A DNA stretch of 64,000 nucleotides. Source: Brucella pecoris. GTDB lineage: Bacteria; Pseudomonadota; Alphaproteobacteria; Rhizobiales; Rhizobiaceae. The position numbers and the translations under genes were made by a program. This document shows positions 8,083 to 17,344 of the stretch, in pieces. The notes under the pieces were generated by a model, which saw only the letters and a program-made list of their open reading frames with translations, was not told the DNA's origin and searched no databases. The stretch is from assembly GCF_006376675.1 (NCBI RefSeq), contig NZ_VEWK01000006.1:186001-250000 (forward strand). Reading direction: 5' to 3'. Each line of letters opens with the position of its first letter. The stretch's first letter is position 1.

Positions 8083-9303
8083 ATGCGTATAGCATTTGTG
8101 CACCGGCGTGGTTTTGGCCAGTTTGCTGCGTTAGCCGAGAATCTGGCTACCAGTGGGCATGATGTAAGCCTGATTTGCGAGACAGTGGACCGTCGCCTCC
8201 CAGCGGTCCGCGTCATCCGTCACAGAGTAGAATCTGGCCCTAGCACCGGCGGTGCGATGGCCAGATATCTTGAAGTACCCGATCATCATACGCGGATCGG
8301 GTACCGCGTGGCCGAAACCCTGGAATCCATGGCCCATCACGGTCAAGCGCCCGATATCGTCGTCGGTCATATAGGTTGGGGCAGCATGATGTTCGTCAAG
8401 GACGTGCTGCCCTCAGCCGCTGCTCTTGGTTACTGCGAGTTTTTCTATCGCTCTAATGGTGCGGATGTGGGCTTTGCTCCCGACGACAAACCGGACATCG
8501 AGACCCGCAAGCGCTTGCGCCTGCGCAACATGGCACAGCTCGTTACACTTGAGGGAATCGATGGCGGGCTCAGTCCAACGCATTGGCAGAAAAGCCTTTA
8601 CCCGCGTTCCGTGCAGAATCGCATTGCCGTGGTGCATGAAGGGGTGGATACAAAACTCTTTTATCCGGATCGCCACGCAGCAATTCAATTACCGGATGGG
8701 CGGACGCTGAAAGCAGGGGAATCGCGCGTCATTACATTCGTCGCCCGTGATCTCGAGCCATATCGTGGATTTCCGCAAGCGTTGGAAGCCGCCGCCAAGG
8801 TCATTCGGCAGAACGATGATGCGATCTTCGTTTTTGTCGGAGGTGATGGCGTCAGCTATGGAACGCCGCCGCCGGGTGGCGGTTCCTGGCGGGAGCATCT
8901 CGTCAAGAATCTTGATCTTCCGCCCGATCGCATCGTGTTCCCAGGCACAATTCCGCATGCCCAGTTGCGCAAACTCTATCAGATATCGACCGCTCATATC
9001 TATCTGACTTACCCGTTCGTCTTGTCCTGGTCGGTTGTGGAAGCGATGGCTTGCGGCGCGCTTATCATCGGTTCGGATACGCCGCCTGTGCGGGAAGTGA
9101 TCCGCTCGGGGCAGAACGGTCTGCTTGTGCCGTTTTTTGATACGGATGTGTTGGCGGAAGTGATCATGAATGTCCTGCGCGATCCCGACGCGTGTCTGCA
9201 GATGCGTGCCGCGGCGCGCCGGACTGTCGAAAATCGGTTCAGGTTGTCGGATTGTTTACAGCAGCAAAAAACCTTGATCGACGCAGTATTGACCGGGCAA
9301 TAA
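8083..9303 (+). CDS. GT4 family glycosyltransferase (WgcA/ExpC-like position)
   Basis: This 406-residue retaining glycosyltransferase has the GT-B two-Rossmann fold. The N-terminal half begins MRIAFVHRRGFGQFAALAENLATSGHDVSLI. The donor-binding half shows ITFVARDLEPYRGFPQALEAA near residue 220 and the family 4 segment SWSVVEAMACGALIIGSDTPPVREVI near 310-335, which carries the conserved acidic residues. It starts 45 bases after the MarR gene and is probably co-transcribed with it. In S. meliloti expC, encoding a glycosyltransferase of similar size, sits next to expG. Sugar donor and acceptor are unknown. A short GC hairpin at 9322-9338 follows the stop. Confidence 0.9.
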   Translation: MRIAFVHRRGFGQFAALAENLATSGHDVSLICETVDRRLPAVRVIRHRVESGPSTGGAMARYLEVPDHHTRIGYRVAETLESMAHHGQAPDIVVGHIGWGSMMFVKDVLPSAAALGYCEFFYRSNGADVGFAPDDKPDIETRKRLRLRNMAQLVTLEGIDGGLSPTHWQKSLYPRSVQNRIAVVHEGVDTKLFYPDRHAAIQLPDGRTLKAGESRVITFVARDLEPYRGFPQALEAAAKVIRQNDDAIFVFVGGDGVSYGTPPPGGGSWREHLVKNLDLPPDRIVFPGTIPHAQLRKLYQISTAHIYLTYPFVLSWSVVEAMACGALIIGSDTPPVREVIRSGQNGLLVPFFDTDVLAEVIMNVLRDPDACLQMRAAARRTVENRFRLSDCLQQQKTLIDAVLTGQ

Positions 9304-9405
9304 TCATTATGTGGCGACAATCGGGCACAAAAAGCCCGGTGATGAAATATAAAATGCCGTATTTCTGCGTATTGACGCTGTATTATCAATATATATGCAC
9401 ATTGT

Positions 9406-9418
9406 TTCAAATTTTGAA
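9406..9418. promoter_or_regulatory. candidate MarR/WggR operator C (TTCAAATTTTGAA)
   Basis: Exact reverse complement of the 13-mer at operators A and B. It lies in the 243-bp AT-rich gap before the six-gene plus-strand operon, about 130 bases upstream of its first start codon. Confidence 0.55.
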
Positions 9419-9546
9419 TTAAAATCGTTCCAAATATTCGTAATATTATCATATAGTTGATGCTATATGGCTGTTGACAATACATGGACTGTATTTTCTC
9501 ATTGTAGCCACAGGCCGAGACTCCCAAGTCGGCCATCACACAATGG

Positions 9547-11058
9547 ATGAATATGTTGAGCACACCACTTCCTGCGATCTCGGCGCGGAAATCCCGCCGA
9601 TATGCCATTGCTTCGATTCTTGATCGTGAAGCGCTGGAAGCGACGTCTCTGGGCGAGCTGACCACATTTGTCGAAGGAGATGGCAAGCGCCTTCGGTTGG
9701 CAAATACATTTCCGCTTATCGCGATTGCTGCTTCGCAAGAAGGTGAGAACGAGTTGCAGACGATTCTGCAGCAGGTTTATCGTCTGAGCACCATTCCAGA
9801 ACTTCCTGTTGTGCGGATCGATGATGCGACGCCAGAAACGGTGCCGTTGCTGGTAACGCAATTGCTTGAGAATAGTCTGGATCGTCTCGTCGGCCATGTC
9901 AGCAAGGTTCACACCGAGCTTGCGATGTTGCGTCGCGAGCGCGAGACCATGTTTGAAAATTATCGCGCCATCGAAGACGCATTTCACGCTCGCAACTGGG
10001 ATTCTTCAACGGAGATCTTCAGCCATGCGCCTCTGGTCGATCCGAAGGATGAAGGCTTTGCGCGCCTGCTGCGCGAATCGGAGATCGAACAGCTTTTCCC
10101 GGTATCGAGCTACGCCGTTTCTGGTTTTGCCTTGCATTTCCGCGATCTGCCCGCCAATCGCAATGGCCAGCTAATCGTGACGCTGGATTATCTTGAAAAC
10201 GGTGAAGGAATTGCCGAATGGCTGGTGCCTTACGGTGCGCTGCATTCGGAATGGAACTTCTTCTCCCTGCCGAAGGCATGTGACGGTAGCCATCGTACGT
10301 TGCGGCTGCGCATTTCTGCAACGGGCGGTGTTCCCCCTGAACTGTCACTCGGTAACGTGATTGCCAACGAGCGCTATGCAGCACGAGCCCGCATTCCACA
10401 TGCCGATCTCGATATGCGTCCGCTGGCACTGCGGATTTTCACGGGCCTGCCGGGCGTGCGTCCGGCCTCGCTGCCGAACGCCATCGTGCCGACTTCGCTG
10501 ATTGATGGCCGCAAGGTCGATGATTATCGTCTGCCGATTGAGTTGTTGCGCAATGTGGCCAACGTTTCCGTCACCCCACTGACGCCTGACTTTCCAACCG
10601 TTCGTTTTCTGGAGCATGAGGATGCCATCGGCTGCCACCCCCTGGAGGAGGGCATCACTGCGGCGGCGATCCGCCGTGTGGTTGCGCCGGGCACTGTGCG
10701 GGTTTCTGCGCGGGCCGTGATTGACCATCCCGAAGGTCAACCCTGCGCGGTGGGGCTGTTACTGGTCAATCTGGCATCGGACGTGAAGCAAGAAATCGAA
10801 GCGATTTCCAGTCTCGACCGTCGCCGTCAGCAGGTGCTGTTCAGTGGTTGGTCTGAAGTCGCGCCCAATCGTCCGATCGACATCAACTTCATGCTTGAAG
10901 AGCCGATCGGCCGCACGATGGATCTCGTCGTCCTGAGTAAGGCAGCCGCAGACTCTGTGGATTTTTCTTGGCTCAAAGTCTTCAACTTCCGGCTGGTCAA
11001 GCACATTGAGGCACAGCCCGTTCACGAATTAGCCAAAGAGGCCGCGAATGTACGATAG
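9547..11058 (+). CDS. conserved-type protein of unknown function, first gene of polysaccharide operon
   Basis: I do not recognise a family for this 503-residue protein. It has no signal peptide and no convincing membrane segment, so it is probably cytoplasmic. Residues 100-150 (QLLENSLDRLVGHVSKVHTELAMLRRERETMFENY) look like an amphipathic coiled coil. The later two thirds are mixed beta-rich sequence resembling sugar-binding or jelly-roll modules (for example SEWNFFSLPKACDGSHRTLRLRI), but no motif is decisive. It is the first gene of the operon that continues with a GT2-GT4 fusion, whose start overlaps its end by 11 bases. A structural or scaffold role in polysaccharide assembly is a guess. 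An alternative ATG lies at 9553; no strong ribosome-binding site decides. Confidence 0.75.
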   Translation: MNMLSTPLPAISARKSRRYAIASILDREALEATSLGELTTFVEGDGKRLRLANTFPLIAIAASQEGENELQTILQQVYRLSTIPELPVVRIDDATPETVPLLVTQLLENSLDRLVGHVSKVHTELAMLRRERETMFENYRAIEDAFHARNWDSSTEIFSHAPLVDPKDEGFARLLRESEIEQLFPVSSYAVSGFALHFRDLPANRNGQLIVTLDYLENGEGIAEWLVPYGALHSEWNFFSLPKACDGSHRTLRLRISATGGVPPELSLGNVIANERYAARARIPHADLDMRPLALRIFTGLPGVRPASLPNAIVPTSLIDGRKVDDYRLPIELLRNVANVSVTPLTPDFPTVRFLEHEDAIGCHPLEEGITAAAIRRVVAPGTVRVSARAVIDHPEGQPCAVGLLLVNLASDVKQEIEAISSLDRRRQQVLFSGWSEVAPNRPIDINFMLEEPIGRTMDLVVLSKAAADSVDFSWLKVFNFRLVKHIEAQPVHELAKEAANVR

Positions 11059-13732
11059 GTCCAAGGATTTGATCGTTGTCGCCATGCCGCTTTACGGACA
11101 TGCAGCGCTGGCGCTTGAAGCACTGGAAACCGTGCTGGCATCGGAGACGGTGTTTCGAACCCAGATTGTCGTCTCCGTTGACGGTGATCCACGTCGCGAG
11201 GTCTTTGACAGCCTGACGCTTTATGCGGCAGCGCACCCCAATATTCATGTCATCTTCGGTGAGAATGCTGGTCCCGGCGGTGCGCGCAATCGCGCGGTCG
11301 ATTATATTTTGCAAGAGATGCCGGAGGTGAAGGCTGTCTATTTCGTGGACGCCGATAATCGCGTGCAGCCACAGACAATCGACACACTTTACCGTAAGCT
11401 TCTCGCAAGCAATGCAGGCTGGGTTTACACCAATATCGACACATTCTCGGTCAACTGGCGCGCGCATTATGGCGATACGTATTCGCGGCTGATCCACTGC
11501 ATCACAGACAATATCTGCGATACCGGGTCAATGATTTCAGCGGAAGTTTTCCGCAGCGGTGTGCGCTTTGACGATGACCGGCAGAACGGCTTTGAAGATT
11601 GGGAGTTCTGGCTCTCGGCTATTGAAGCGGGCTTTGTCGGAGCGCCTTGCCACGATACCGGCTTTGAATATCGTTTGCGGGCTGAGAGCCGCTTCAAGGA
11701 AGCCAATCGCGACCGTTCCGGCTCGATCAATTTTTTGCGCAAGCGGCATAAGGCATTATTTCGTCGCCCGACGCTTGTCGGCTTCGAGCATGAGGAATGT
11801 CCGCGCTATGGCGTGATCCGCGCAGGTGAGGGGACGGTCAGCCTTTTCACCGACCTCAGTCTTGGTACGACCGATCTTAAGTTTGATGATGCCATCCGCG
11901 CATTCTGGGGCAGCGTTTCCGAACCGGACAATTTTCATTTTCCGCCGTTTCTGGCCTCGTCCAATACCGAGACGTTGAAGCTTCTGGCGCGTTCGCGACT
12001 GCTGCCCAATATCCTGTCTCGGCTTGAAAAGCTGGCCGAACAGGCCAACATCATTTTCGTGGAACTGACCAATGTTGAAGACGAGCGCCGCATCGATACC
12101 GAAATCATGCCGTCGGGTACCCGTCAGCCTCATGCCGATCTGATCTTTATTTCGACCCGGCTTCTCCGCGAAATCATCGAAAATGACGCGCTCGACTGGT
12201 TCGCCTCGCTCGGCACCCAGCAATTGTGGCCGACCTCCGCGCGTATGAAGGTACGCTTCCCGTTCCCGCGGGTCCGCCAGCGCCGGGCGCTTTCGCGACC
12301 AGAGCAGTCGATGCTTAATCTAGTGACCTCGATTGCCACAAGCCCGTTGAAGCAGAGTGCGGCCATGCGCTGGACATGGCGTCCGCGTCGTCTGCCAGCC
12401 CTGTCTGAAATGTATCAGGTGCTGCGCAATGAAATGGGTGGCGGACCGGTTCTGCCGCTTGCACATAATGCAACGCGAAAGAAGACGGCCGCAGTGCTGG
12501 TTCCCAATGCCTCTTTCGGAGGAGCTGAAAAGGTTGCTTATGCAGCCGGGCGTGAGTTGAAGAATCAGGGTTTTGAAACCCACCTCTTTGTTCTCGGTAA
12601 TGAGCGCATGGATGTGCTCGACGAGTTCGACCAGTCCTTCGACTATTTGCATTTCTGGAAGGACGGCATTCCGGCTTGGGGCGACACAAACCGCTTCCTT
12701 GGTCAGGATTTCATAACTGAAGATCACCCACTCGATTGGAGTATTCTGCGTGGCCAGCTTTCCGGCTTCGATCTGGTGGTGAACAATCACGTCATGGCAG
12801 CGCACCCTCTGATGGGCAAGCTGCGTTCGGAGGGCACACGCACGGCTTGTTATCTGCATGTGGTTGACGAGACCGTCTTCCGCAGGCAGGCGGGCCAACC
12901 CTATGCTGCGATTGCCTTTGAGCATGCCTATGATGCTTTTCTCACCTGTTCGGATCAGCTTAAAATCTATCTGCACAGTTTCGGCGTACCGTACGAAAAG
13001 GTGTTCTCCGTTCCCAACGGTGCCAGTTTTTCAATCGATACAAAACTGCGTGCACAGGTGACAGCTGCCCGTAAACAGGTTCGCAAAGGCGAGCCGATCC
13101 GGATGCTCTATATGGGGCGTCTCGACCGGCAAAAGGGGATCGACCGCCTGCACGATGCCATCGTTAAGCTCAAAGAACAGGGCATTGCATTCGAGGCGCA
13201 AGCGATTGGTGGTGAGATCCTCTCCGACGATCCAAGTGCGTCGTGGATGACCCGCCTTAAAGATGTAGGGGTGAAAGTTTCTCCTCCAGTCTTTGATGGC
13301 AGGGATATTGCGAACCATCTCGCCTGGGCCGATGTGCTGTTGATGCCGTCGCGCTGGGAGGGGGCACCGTTGATGATCGCCGAGGCGCAGCAGCTTGGCT
13401 GCGTGCCGGTTGCGACGGCGGTTGGCGCTGTTGATGAGCTGATCAACCATGGCCGCGACGGCATTCTCATTCGCAATGGCAACGACGCGCAGATTGTCGC
13501 CGATATGACGCGCATCCTCACCATACTTGCACAGGATCGCGAAGCCCTGATGCGCACTGCAGAAGGCGCGCTCGCTTCCGCAGCGAACCGTACCTGGAGT
13601 GCGGCATTCTCCGAATTTACCGATTGGGCCAATGAAATAAGCCCGGTCTATCCGAAATCCCGGTCCTCCCAGCCGGAAGTTGCAGACGATGCCAGCACGG
13701 TTGCCATTCTCCCCGGCCGTGCAGTTGCCTGA
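11048..13732 (+). CDS. bifunctional GT2-GT4 fusion glycosyltransferase
   Basis: The 894-residue protein joins two glycosyltransferases. The first (residues 1-250) is a GT2 domain: LIVVAMPLYGHAALALEALETVL, the NAGPGGARNRAVDYIL acceptor region, the metal site YFVDADNR near residue 99 and the catalytic region GFEDWEFWLSAIEAGF. A linker region of unknown fold covers about 260-470. The third part (476-860) is a GT4 domain with PNASFGGAEKVAYAAGRELK, LYMGRLDRQKGIDRL and the signature SRWEGAPLMIAEAQQLGCVPVAT. Such fusions usually add two successive sugars of a repeat unit. It overlaps the preceding gene and is 21 bases before the first pyruvyl transferase gene. Donor sugars cannot be assigned; the EPS II comparison would suggest glucose and galactose. 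Confidence 0.92.
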   Translation: MYDRSKDLIVVAMPLYGHAALALEALETVLASETVFRTQIVVSVDGDPRREVFDSLTLYAAAHPNIHVIFGENAGPGGARNRAVDYILQEMPEVKAVYFVDADNRVQPQTIDTLYRKLLASNAGWVYTNIDTFSVNWRAHYGDTYSRLIHCITDNICDTGSMISAEVFRSGVRFDDDRQNGFEDWEFWLSAIEAGFVGAPCHDTGFEYRLRAESRFKEANRDRSGSINFLRKRHKALFRRPTLVGFEHEECPRYGVIRAGEGTVSLFTDLSLGTTDLKFDDAIRAFWGSVSEPDNFHFPPFLASSNTETLKLLARSRLLPNILSRLEKLAEQANIIFVELTNVEDERRIDTEIMPSGTRQPHADLIFISTRLLREIIENDALDWFASLGTQQLWPTSARMKVRFPFPRVRQRRALSRPEQSMLNLVTSIATSPLKQSAAMRWTWRPRRLPALSEMYQVLRNEMGGGPVLPLAHNATRKKTAAVLVPNASFGGAEKVAYAAGRELKNQGFETHLFVLGNERMDVLDEFDQSFDYLHFWKDGIPAWGDTNRFLGQDFITEDHPLDWSILRGQLSGFDLVVNNHVMAAHPLMGKLRSEGTRTACYLHVVDETVFRRQAGQPYAAIAFEHAYDAFLTCSDQLKIYLHSFGVPYEKVFSVPNGASFSIDTKLRAQVTAARKQVRKGEPIRMLYMGRLDRQKGIDRLHDAIVKLKEQGIAFEAQAIGGEILSDDPSASWMTRLKDVGVKVSPPVFDGRDIANHLAWADVLLMPSRWEGAPLMIAEAQQLGCVPVATAVGAVDELINHGRDGILIRNGNDAQIVADMTRILTILAQDREALMRTAEGALASAANRTWSAAFSEFTDWANEISPVYPKSRSSQPEVADDASTVAILPGRAVA

Positions 13733-13753
13733 TTATACCAGAAAGGTCGACCT

Positions 13754-14947
13754 ATGAGCCGCCCAACCAATCCAAGAATCCTCGTCACCGGCATTCCGAG
13801 CCATCTGACGCGTCTCATCCAGCGCGCGGACAAGGCGCAGGTCCATTACTCGGAAAAGCAACGAGATTCAGAATCCAGGGATAATTTTATCCAGGAGCTC
13901 AAGAACATCTCCAATACCGGCAATTATTTGATCGGTGAGGGGGCCATGACGGCACTTCTGCCATCAGCCAAACATATTCCGTTCTGGCATCTCTATAATT
14001 GTGTGAACAATGGAACGGGTATGGAGGAGATCAATAAAGAGTTCGATATTTGCGTCTTCACCTGCGCAAACCTACTACGTAAGGGGCTGTCGGCGGATGC
14101 GGAAGCGCTTGTTCTGTCCAAACTCGATATGCCGGTGGTGATGCTCGGAATCGGCATCCAGAACCGTCCCGACATCGAAGGCGAAGACGGTCTGCCTGCC
14201 GGCACGAAGAAGCTCCTTGATGTGCTTAAATCCCGTGAACACTATTTCCTTACACGTGGTGAAAATGCAGCCGGCTATCTCCGCGATCAGGGCTTTTCCT
14301 ATGTTCGTCCGGTCGGCTGCCCTTCGCTTTATTTCCGTCCCGATAACATGCGCAAGGCAATCAGCCGCCTGCCGGATGTGAAGGTGGGTGAGGGCCGTAC
14401 CGTTTTCACCGGTTATATGGGTGCAGAACTTGAAACCATCGGCGACATGAATGCGCTGAGTTCGGATGACGGTCGTTCAGCCTATGTGGTTCAGGATGAG
14501 CTGTTGCATTTCGATATGCAGCTTGAATCCGATGCCAATGGCCGCGCCTATGATTCCACCACTGGCGAACTCGTTGGCCCGCTGACCTATAAGGGGTCGG
14601 ATGATCTCAAGAAGAAGATCAGCGTTCACGCCTTCCTCGACACCAATCAATGGCGTGCCTGGTGCTCGACCATGGATTTCTCGTTTGGTCGTCGATTCCA
14701 TGGCAATATCATCTCCATGCAGGCAGGCGTGCCAAGCCTGATGGTCGCAGTTGATGACCGGATGCGTGAAATGCTCAATTTCTCCGGTCTGCCAAAGATC
14801 GATGCTCGCGATCTCAACGCGGCCAATGATCGGCGTGCCTTCGTGAGTGATCATATTGCGGCGATGAACATCCCCGACGTGATCGAAAAATATTCGGACC
14901 GCGAACGCAACTTCCGAAGCGCTCTTTCAGAAATCGGCATCGGATAA
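13754..14947 (+). CDS. polysaccharide pyruvyl transferase family protein, copy 1
   Basis: At 397 residues this belongs to the polysaccharide pyruvyl transferase (CsaB/ExoV-type) superfamily. These enzymes move pyruvate from phosphoenolpyruvate to a sugar as a ketal. Visible features are the N-terminal RILVTGIPSHLTRL and NTGNYLIGEGAM, the central PVVMLGIGIQNRPD, FLTRGENAAGYLRDQGF and VRPVGCPSLYF, and the C-terminal FSFGRRFHGNIISMQAGVPSLMVAVDDRMREM. The HGN/HGT block with the following DDRMREM segment is shared by the family. The next gene encodes a clear paralogue. A purine-rich site AGAAAGG lies 9 bases before the ATG. Pyruvylation is a known decoration of EPS II, consistent with the locus. 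Confidence 0.9.
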   Translation: MSRPTNPRILVTGIPSHLTRLIQRADKAQVHYSEKQRDSESRDNFIQELKNISNTGNYLIGEGAMTALLPSAKHIPFWHLYNCVNNGTGMEEINKEFDICVFTCANLLRKGLSADAEALVLSKLDMPVVMLGIGIQNRPDIEGEDGLPAGTKKLLDVLKSREHYFLTRGENAAGYLRDQGFSYVRPVGCPSLYFRPDNMRKAISRLPDVKVGEGRTVFTGYMGAELETIGDMNALSSDDGRSAYVVQDELLHFDMQLESDANGRAYDSTTGELVGPLTYKGSDDLKKKISVHAFLDTNQWRAWCSTMDFSFGRRFHGNIISMQAGVPSLMVAVDDRMREMLNFSGLPKIDARDLNAANDRRAFVSDHIAAMNIPDVIEKYSDRERNFRSALSEIGIG

Positions 14948-14994
14948 CTCCCAATCCAAACCGGTCTGAAGCAAGCTTCAGATTCTTGTTGTTC

Positions 14995-15039
14995 GCATGT
15001 CTTTGTCCCAAAACCGGTTCCCACTTTTGGGAGACATGC
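14995..15039. repeat. rhizobial/Brucella-type palindromic intergenic repeat, copy 1
   Basis: A 45-bp imperfect palindrome begins GCATGTCTTTGTCCC and ends GGGAGACATGC, with the core ACCGGTTCCCACTTTT. The same core occurs at 20589-20635, and a relative lies at 43993-44040. It sits between the two pyruvyl transferase genes, inside the operon, and could form a hairpin in the mRNA. Confidence 0.8.
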
Positions 15040-15065
15040 CTTAACTCCAGCGAAGATGGATCACC

Positions 15066-16241
15066 ATGCGCATAATGATCACCGGCATTCCGTCCTATTT
15101 GATGCGGACCGTCGAAAGCGTTTCCGGTGCGAGTGTTAAACACCGCCCCTATTTCGAGCCCATCCGCACCAAGAAGGATGTGATCGACCAGGTCAAAAAA
15201 ATTGCCAATACCGGCAACTACCTCATTGGTGAGGGCGCTGCGAACGCTGTGCGCGGCCATGACGTGACCTATGTTCCGTTCTGGCATCTTGCCAATAGCC
15301 TCAACTCGCCGGACACCTATGCGAAGCTCAATGAAAGCTTCGATCTTTGCCTGTTTGCTTCAGCCAATCTCTTACGTCCGGGCTATGCGGCAACGACGGA
15401 ATCCTTCGTCTTTGAAAAGCTGAACATGCCGATTGTGGTCATGGGCATTGGCATTCAGAAGAAGGAGAATCTGAAAGCGGAATTGCCGGAAGGCACCCGC
15501 AGATTCCTTGAAATTCTGCGCCGCAAGGAAAGTTTCTTTCTGACGCGCGGCCATTTCACGGAAGAGTTCCTGAAAGATGCAGGCATGAAATATGTCCGCC
15601 CGACGGGCTGTCCTTCGCTCTATTATGCGCCGGATCAGATGAAGCGCTCTTTGGCTCGTCTCGCTGATCCAAGCCTTGCGGATGCGCAAAAAATCTCCTT
15701 CGGCGGCTATCTGGGCAGTGTTGCGGATACGATTGTCGATGCCCATGCGCTGCTCGAAAAAGACAGCGTTGCAAGCTATGTCCTTCAGGACGAAGTCATC
15801 GTCTATAATATGAACATGGCGGGGGAGGATCATTCCGAAGCCTATGATCAGGCCGCAAGTCGCATTACCGCGCCTGTTGATTACAAACATATGGAAAAAT
15901 GGCAGCGCAAAAACGAATTGCTGGTGTTCTTCGATACGCATAAATGGCGCAGTTGGATTTCCAGCCAGGATTTCGGCCTGAGCCGCCGTTTCCATGGCAC
16001 GATTATTGGCATGCAGTCAGGGATTCCGGGACTGATGATTGCTGTCGATGATCGTATGCGTGAGATGCTGGGCTTCGTCGGCTTCCCCCATATCGATGCT
16101 AGCGTCTGGAACCGCGAGCCGCAGAAGAAGGCTTACCTGCGTGACTTCCTTTCCAAGATCGATGTGCCTGCGGCCATCAACCGCTATTCGGAATGCGAAG
16201 CCAACTTCAACGGCGCGCTGAAGGATATCGGTATTCGATGA
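15066..16241 (+). CDS. polysaccharide pyruvyl transferase family protein, copy 2
   Basis: This 391-residue paralogue of the preceding gene has the same block order: RIMITGIPSYLMRTVE, IANTGNYLIGEGAANAV, PIVVMGIGIQKKEN, FLTRGHFTEEFLKDAGMKYVRPTGCPSLYY, and FGLSRRFHGTIIGMQSGIPGLMIAVDDRMREM. The two proteins are similar along their full length, which points to tandem duplication followed by divergence. Two different pyruvylated sugars, or one catalytic and one accessory copy, are both possible. The stop overlaps the ATG of the glycosidase-like gene (ATGA). Upstream, 118 bases including a palindromic repeat separate it from copy 1. Confidence 0.9.
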   Translation: MRIMITGIPSYLMRTVESVSGASVKHRPYFEPIRTKKDVIDQVKKIANTGNYLIGEGAANAVRGHDVTYVPFWHLANSLNSPDTYAKLNESFDLCLFASANLLRPGYAATTESFVFEKLNMPIVVMGIGIQKKENLKAELPEGTRRFLEILRRKESFFLTRGHFTEEFLKDAGMKYVRPTGCPSLYYAPDQMKRSLARLADPSLADAQKISFGGYLGSVADTIVDAHALLEKDSVASYVLQDEVIVYNMNMAGEDHSEAYDQAASRITAPVDYKHMEKWQRKNELLVFFDTHKWRSWISSQDFGLSRRFHGTIIGMQSGIPGLMIAVDDRMREMLGFVGFPHIDASVWNREPQKKAYLRDFLSKIDVPAAINRYSECEANFNGALKDIGIR

Positions 16242-17344
16242 AACTGACCGTCAGGAGCATCGGGGGCAGGAAACGGGCAATGGCAGTCTTGCTTGGCGCT
16301 GCCTTGCTTGCCAGTGCACCCGGTGGTGCTTTTGCCGACACGCGCTTTGGCGTTAACCGGGTCAATATGGCCTGGCTTAAGCCCGCCGAGCGCGAACAGA
16401 TTCTCGATCAGATGGTTGAGAACGGTGTGGTGGCGGTTCGGCTGTCGCTTACGCGACCGCTCGATCAAAGTATCGATGCCGTGCGCCTCGCACATGAAAA
16501 AGGCCTGGCTGTCCTGCTCGAAATCTCGCTCAACAACGCAGATTTCTATCCGGAAGGGACAAAACCTCGATCCGGACGTGGGCGCATCTGGGATATGTAT
16601 CGGCTTTCCGACATATCTCCCGAGCGTTTTCAGCAGGCGGTCGCAGATGCCTTTCAGAAGATTGATGCGTTGGGTGTGCCGTTGGTCGCCGTTGAACCCG
16701 GCAACGAGATCAACTGGGGTGCCTATAATGGCGATATTGCCATTCTGCCCAAGGAGAAGATGAAGACTGCACGCTCTTTAAGCGAGATGGAGGAGCTCCC
16801 TCTGGTCGAAAAGGGTGCAGAAAAATACGTCGAACTTTTGCGCATTGCCCGAGCAGAGTTGGCGAAAACCAAGCAAAGCGCCAAGGCTAAGGTCGTATCG
16901 GCAGGTTTGTCCGATATCCCTTTTATCGATGCCGACCGGCGCGGAATAGAGACTGTCGACCCTGCAGCCTTTACCGATCTTCTCAAGAAACATGGTCTTG
17001 ATGACGTTGCTGACGGTTACGGCATTCATATCTATCCGGGCAGCAGTGGCACGCGGGCTGCGCGGGCGAAGCACATCAGCAACGCGCTTTCTTTCTGCGG
17101 TGGCGCGGATGGCAAACCATGTTGGATTACGGAATGGGGTTTTGCCAATACGTCGAAGGTCTGTCCAGCCAATGACAATAATCGCGAACAACTGGTCGAG
17201 AAGGCACGTGATCGCTTCCGACAGATGATGGATAGCGGCCAGATCGCAGCAGCTTATTATTTTGATTGGGATGCAAGCACTTACGGTGTCTGGCGTTGCG
17301 GGTCGCTGACGCCAGCCGGTAAGGCTGCAACGGTGACAAAATGA
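16238..17344 (+). CDS. exported glycoside hydrolase-like protein (clan GH-A type TIM barrel)
   Basis: Choosing the ATG at 16238, which overlaps the preceding stop, gives 368 residues with a clean Sec signal peptide (positive MKLTVRSIGGRKR, hydrophobic AVLLGAALLASA, cleavage after GAFA near residue 31). An upstream in-frame start at 16193 would bury the signal. The mature part looks like a (beta/alpha)8 glycosidase: VEPGNEINWGAY near residue 156 supplies an Asn-Glu pair expected of the acid/base, and CWITEWGF near 298 the nucleophile glutamate. The last strand ends AAYYFDWDAS. It probably cuts or trims the polysaccharide made by this operon in the periplasm, as depolymerases in EPS loci do. 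Family and linkage are not determined. Confidence 0.8.
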   Translation: MKLTVRSIGGRKRAMAVLLGAALLASAPGGAFADTRFGVNRVNMAWLKPAEREQILDQMVENGVVAVRLSLTRPLDQSIDAVRLAHEKGLAVLLEISLNNADFYPEGTKPRSGRGRIWDMYRLSDISPERFQQAVADAFQKIDALGVPLVAVEPGNEINWGAYNGDIAILPKEKMKTARSLSEMEELPLVEKGAEKYVELLRIARAELAKTKQSAKAKVVSAGLSDIPFIDADRRGIETVDPAAFTDLLKKHGLDDVADGYGIHIYPGSSGTRAARAKHISNALSFCGGADGKPCWITEWGFANTSKVCPANDNNREQLVEKARDRFRQMMDSGQIAAAYYFDWDASTYGVWRCGSLTPAGKAATVTK

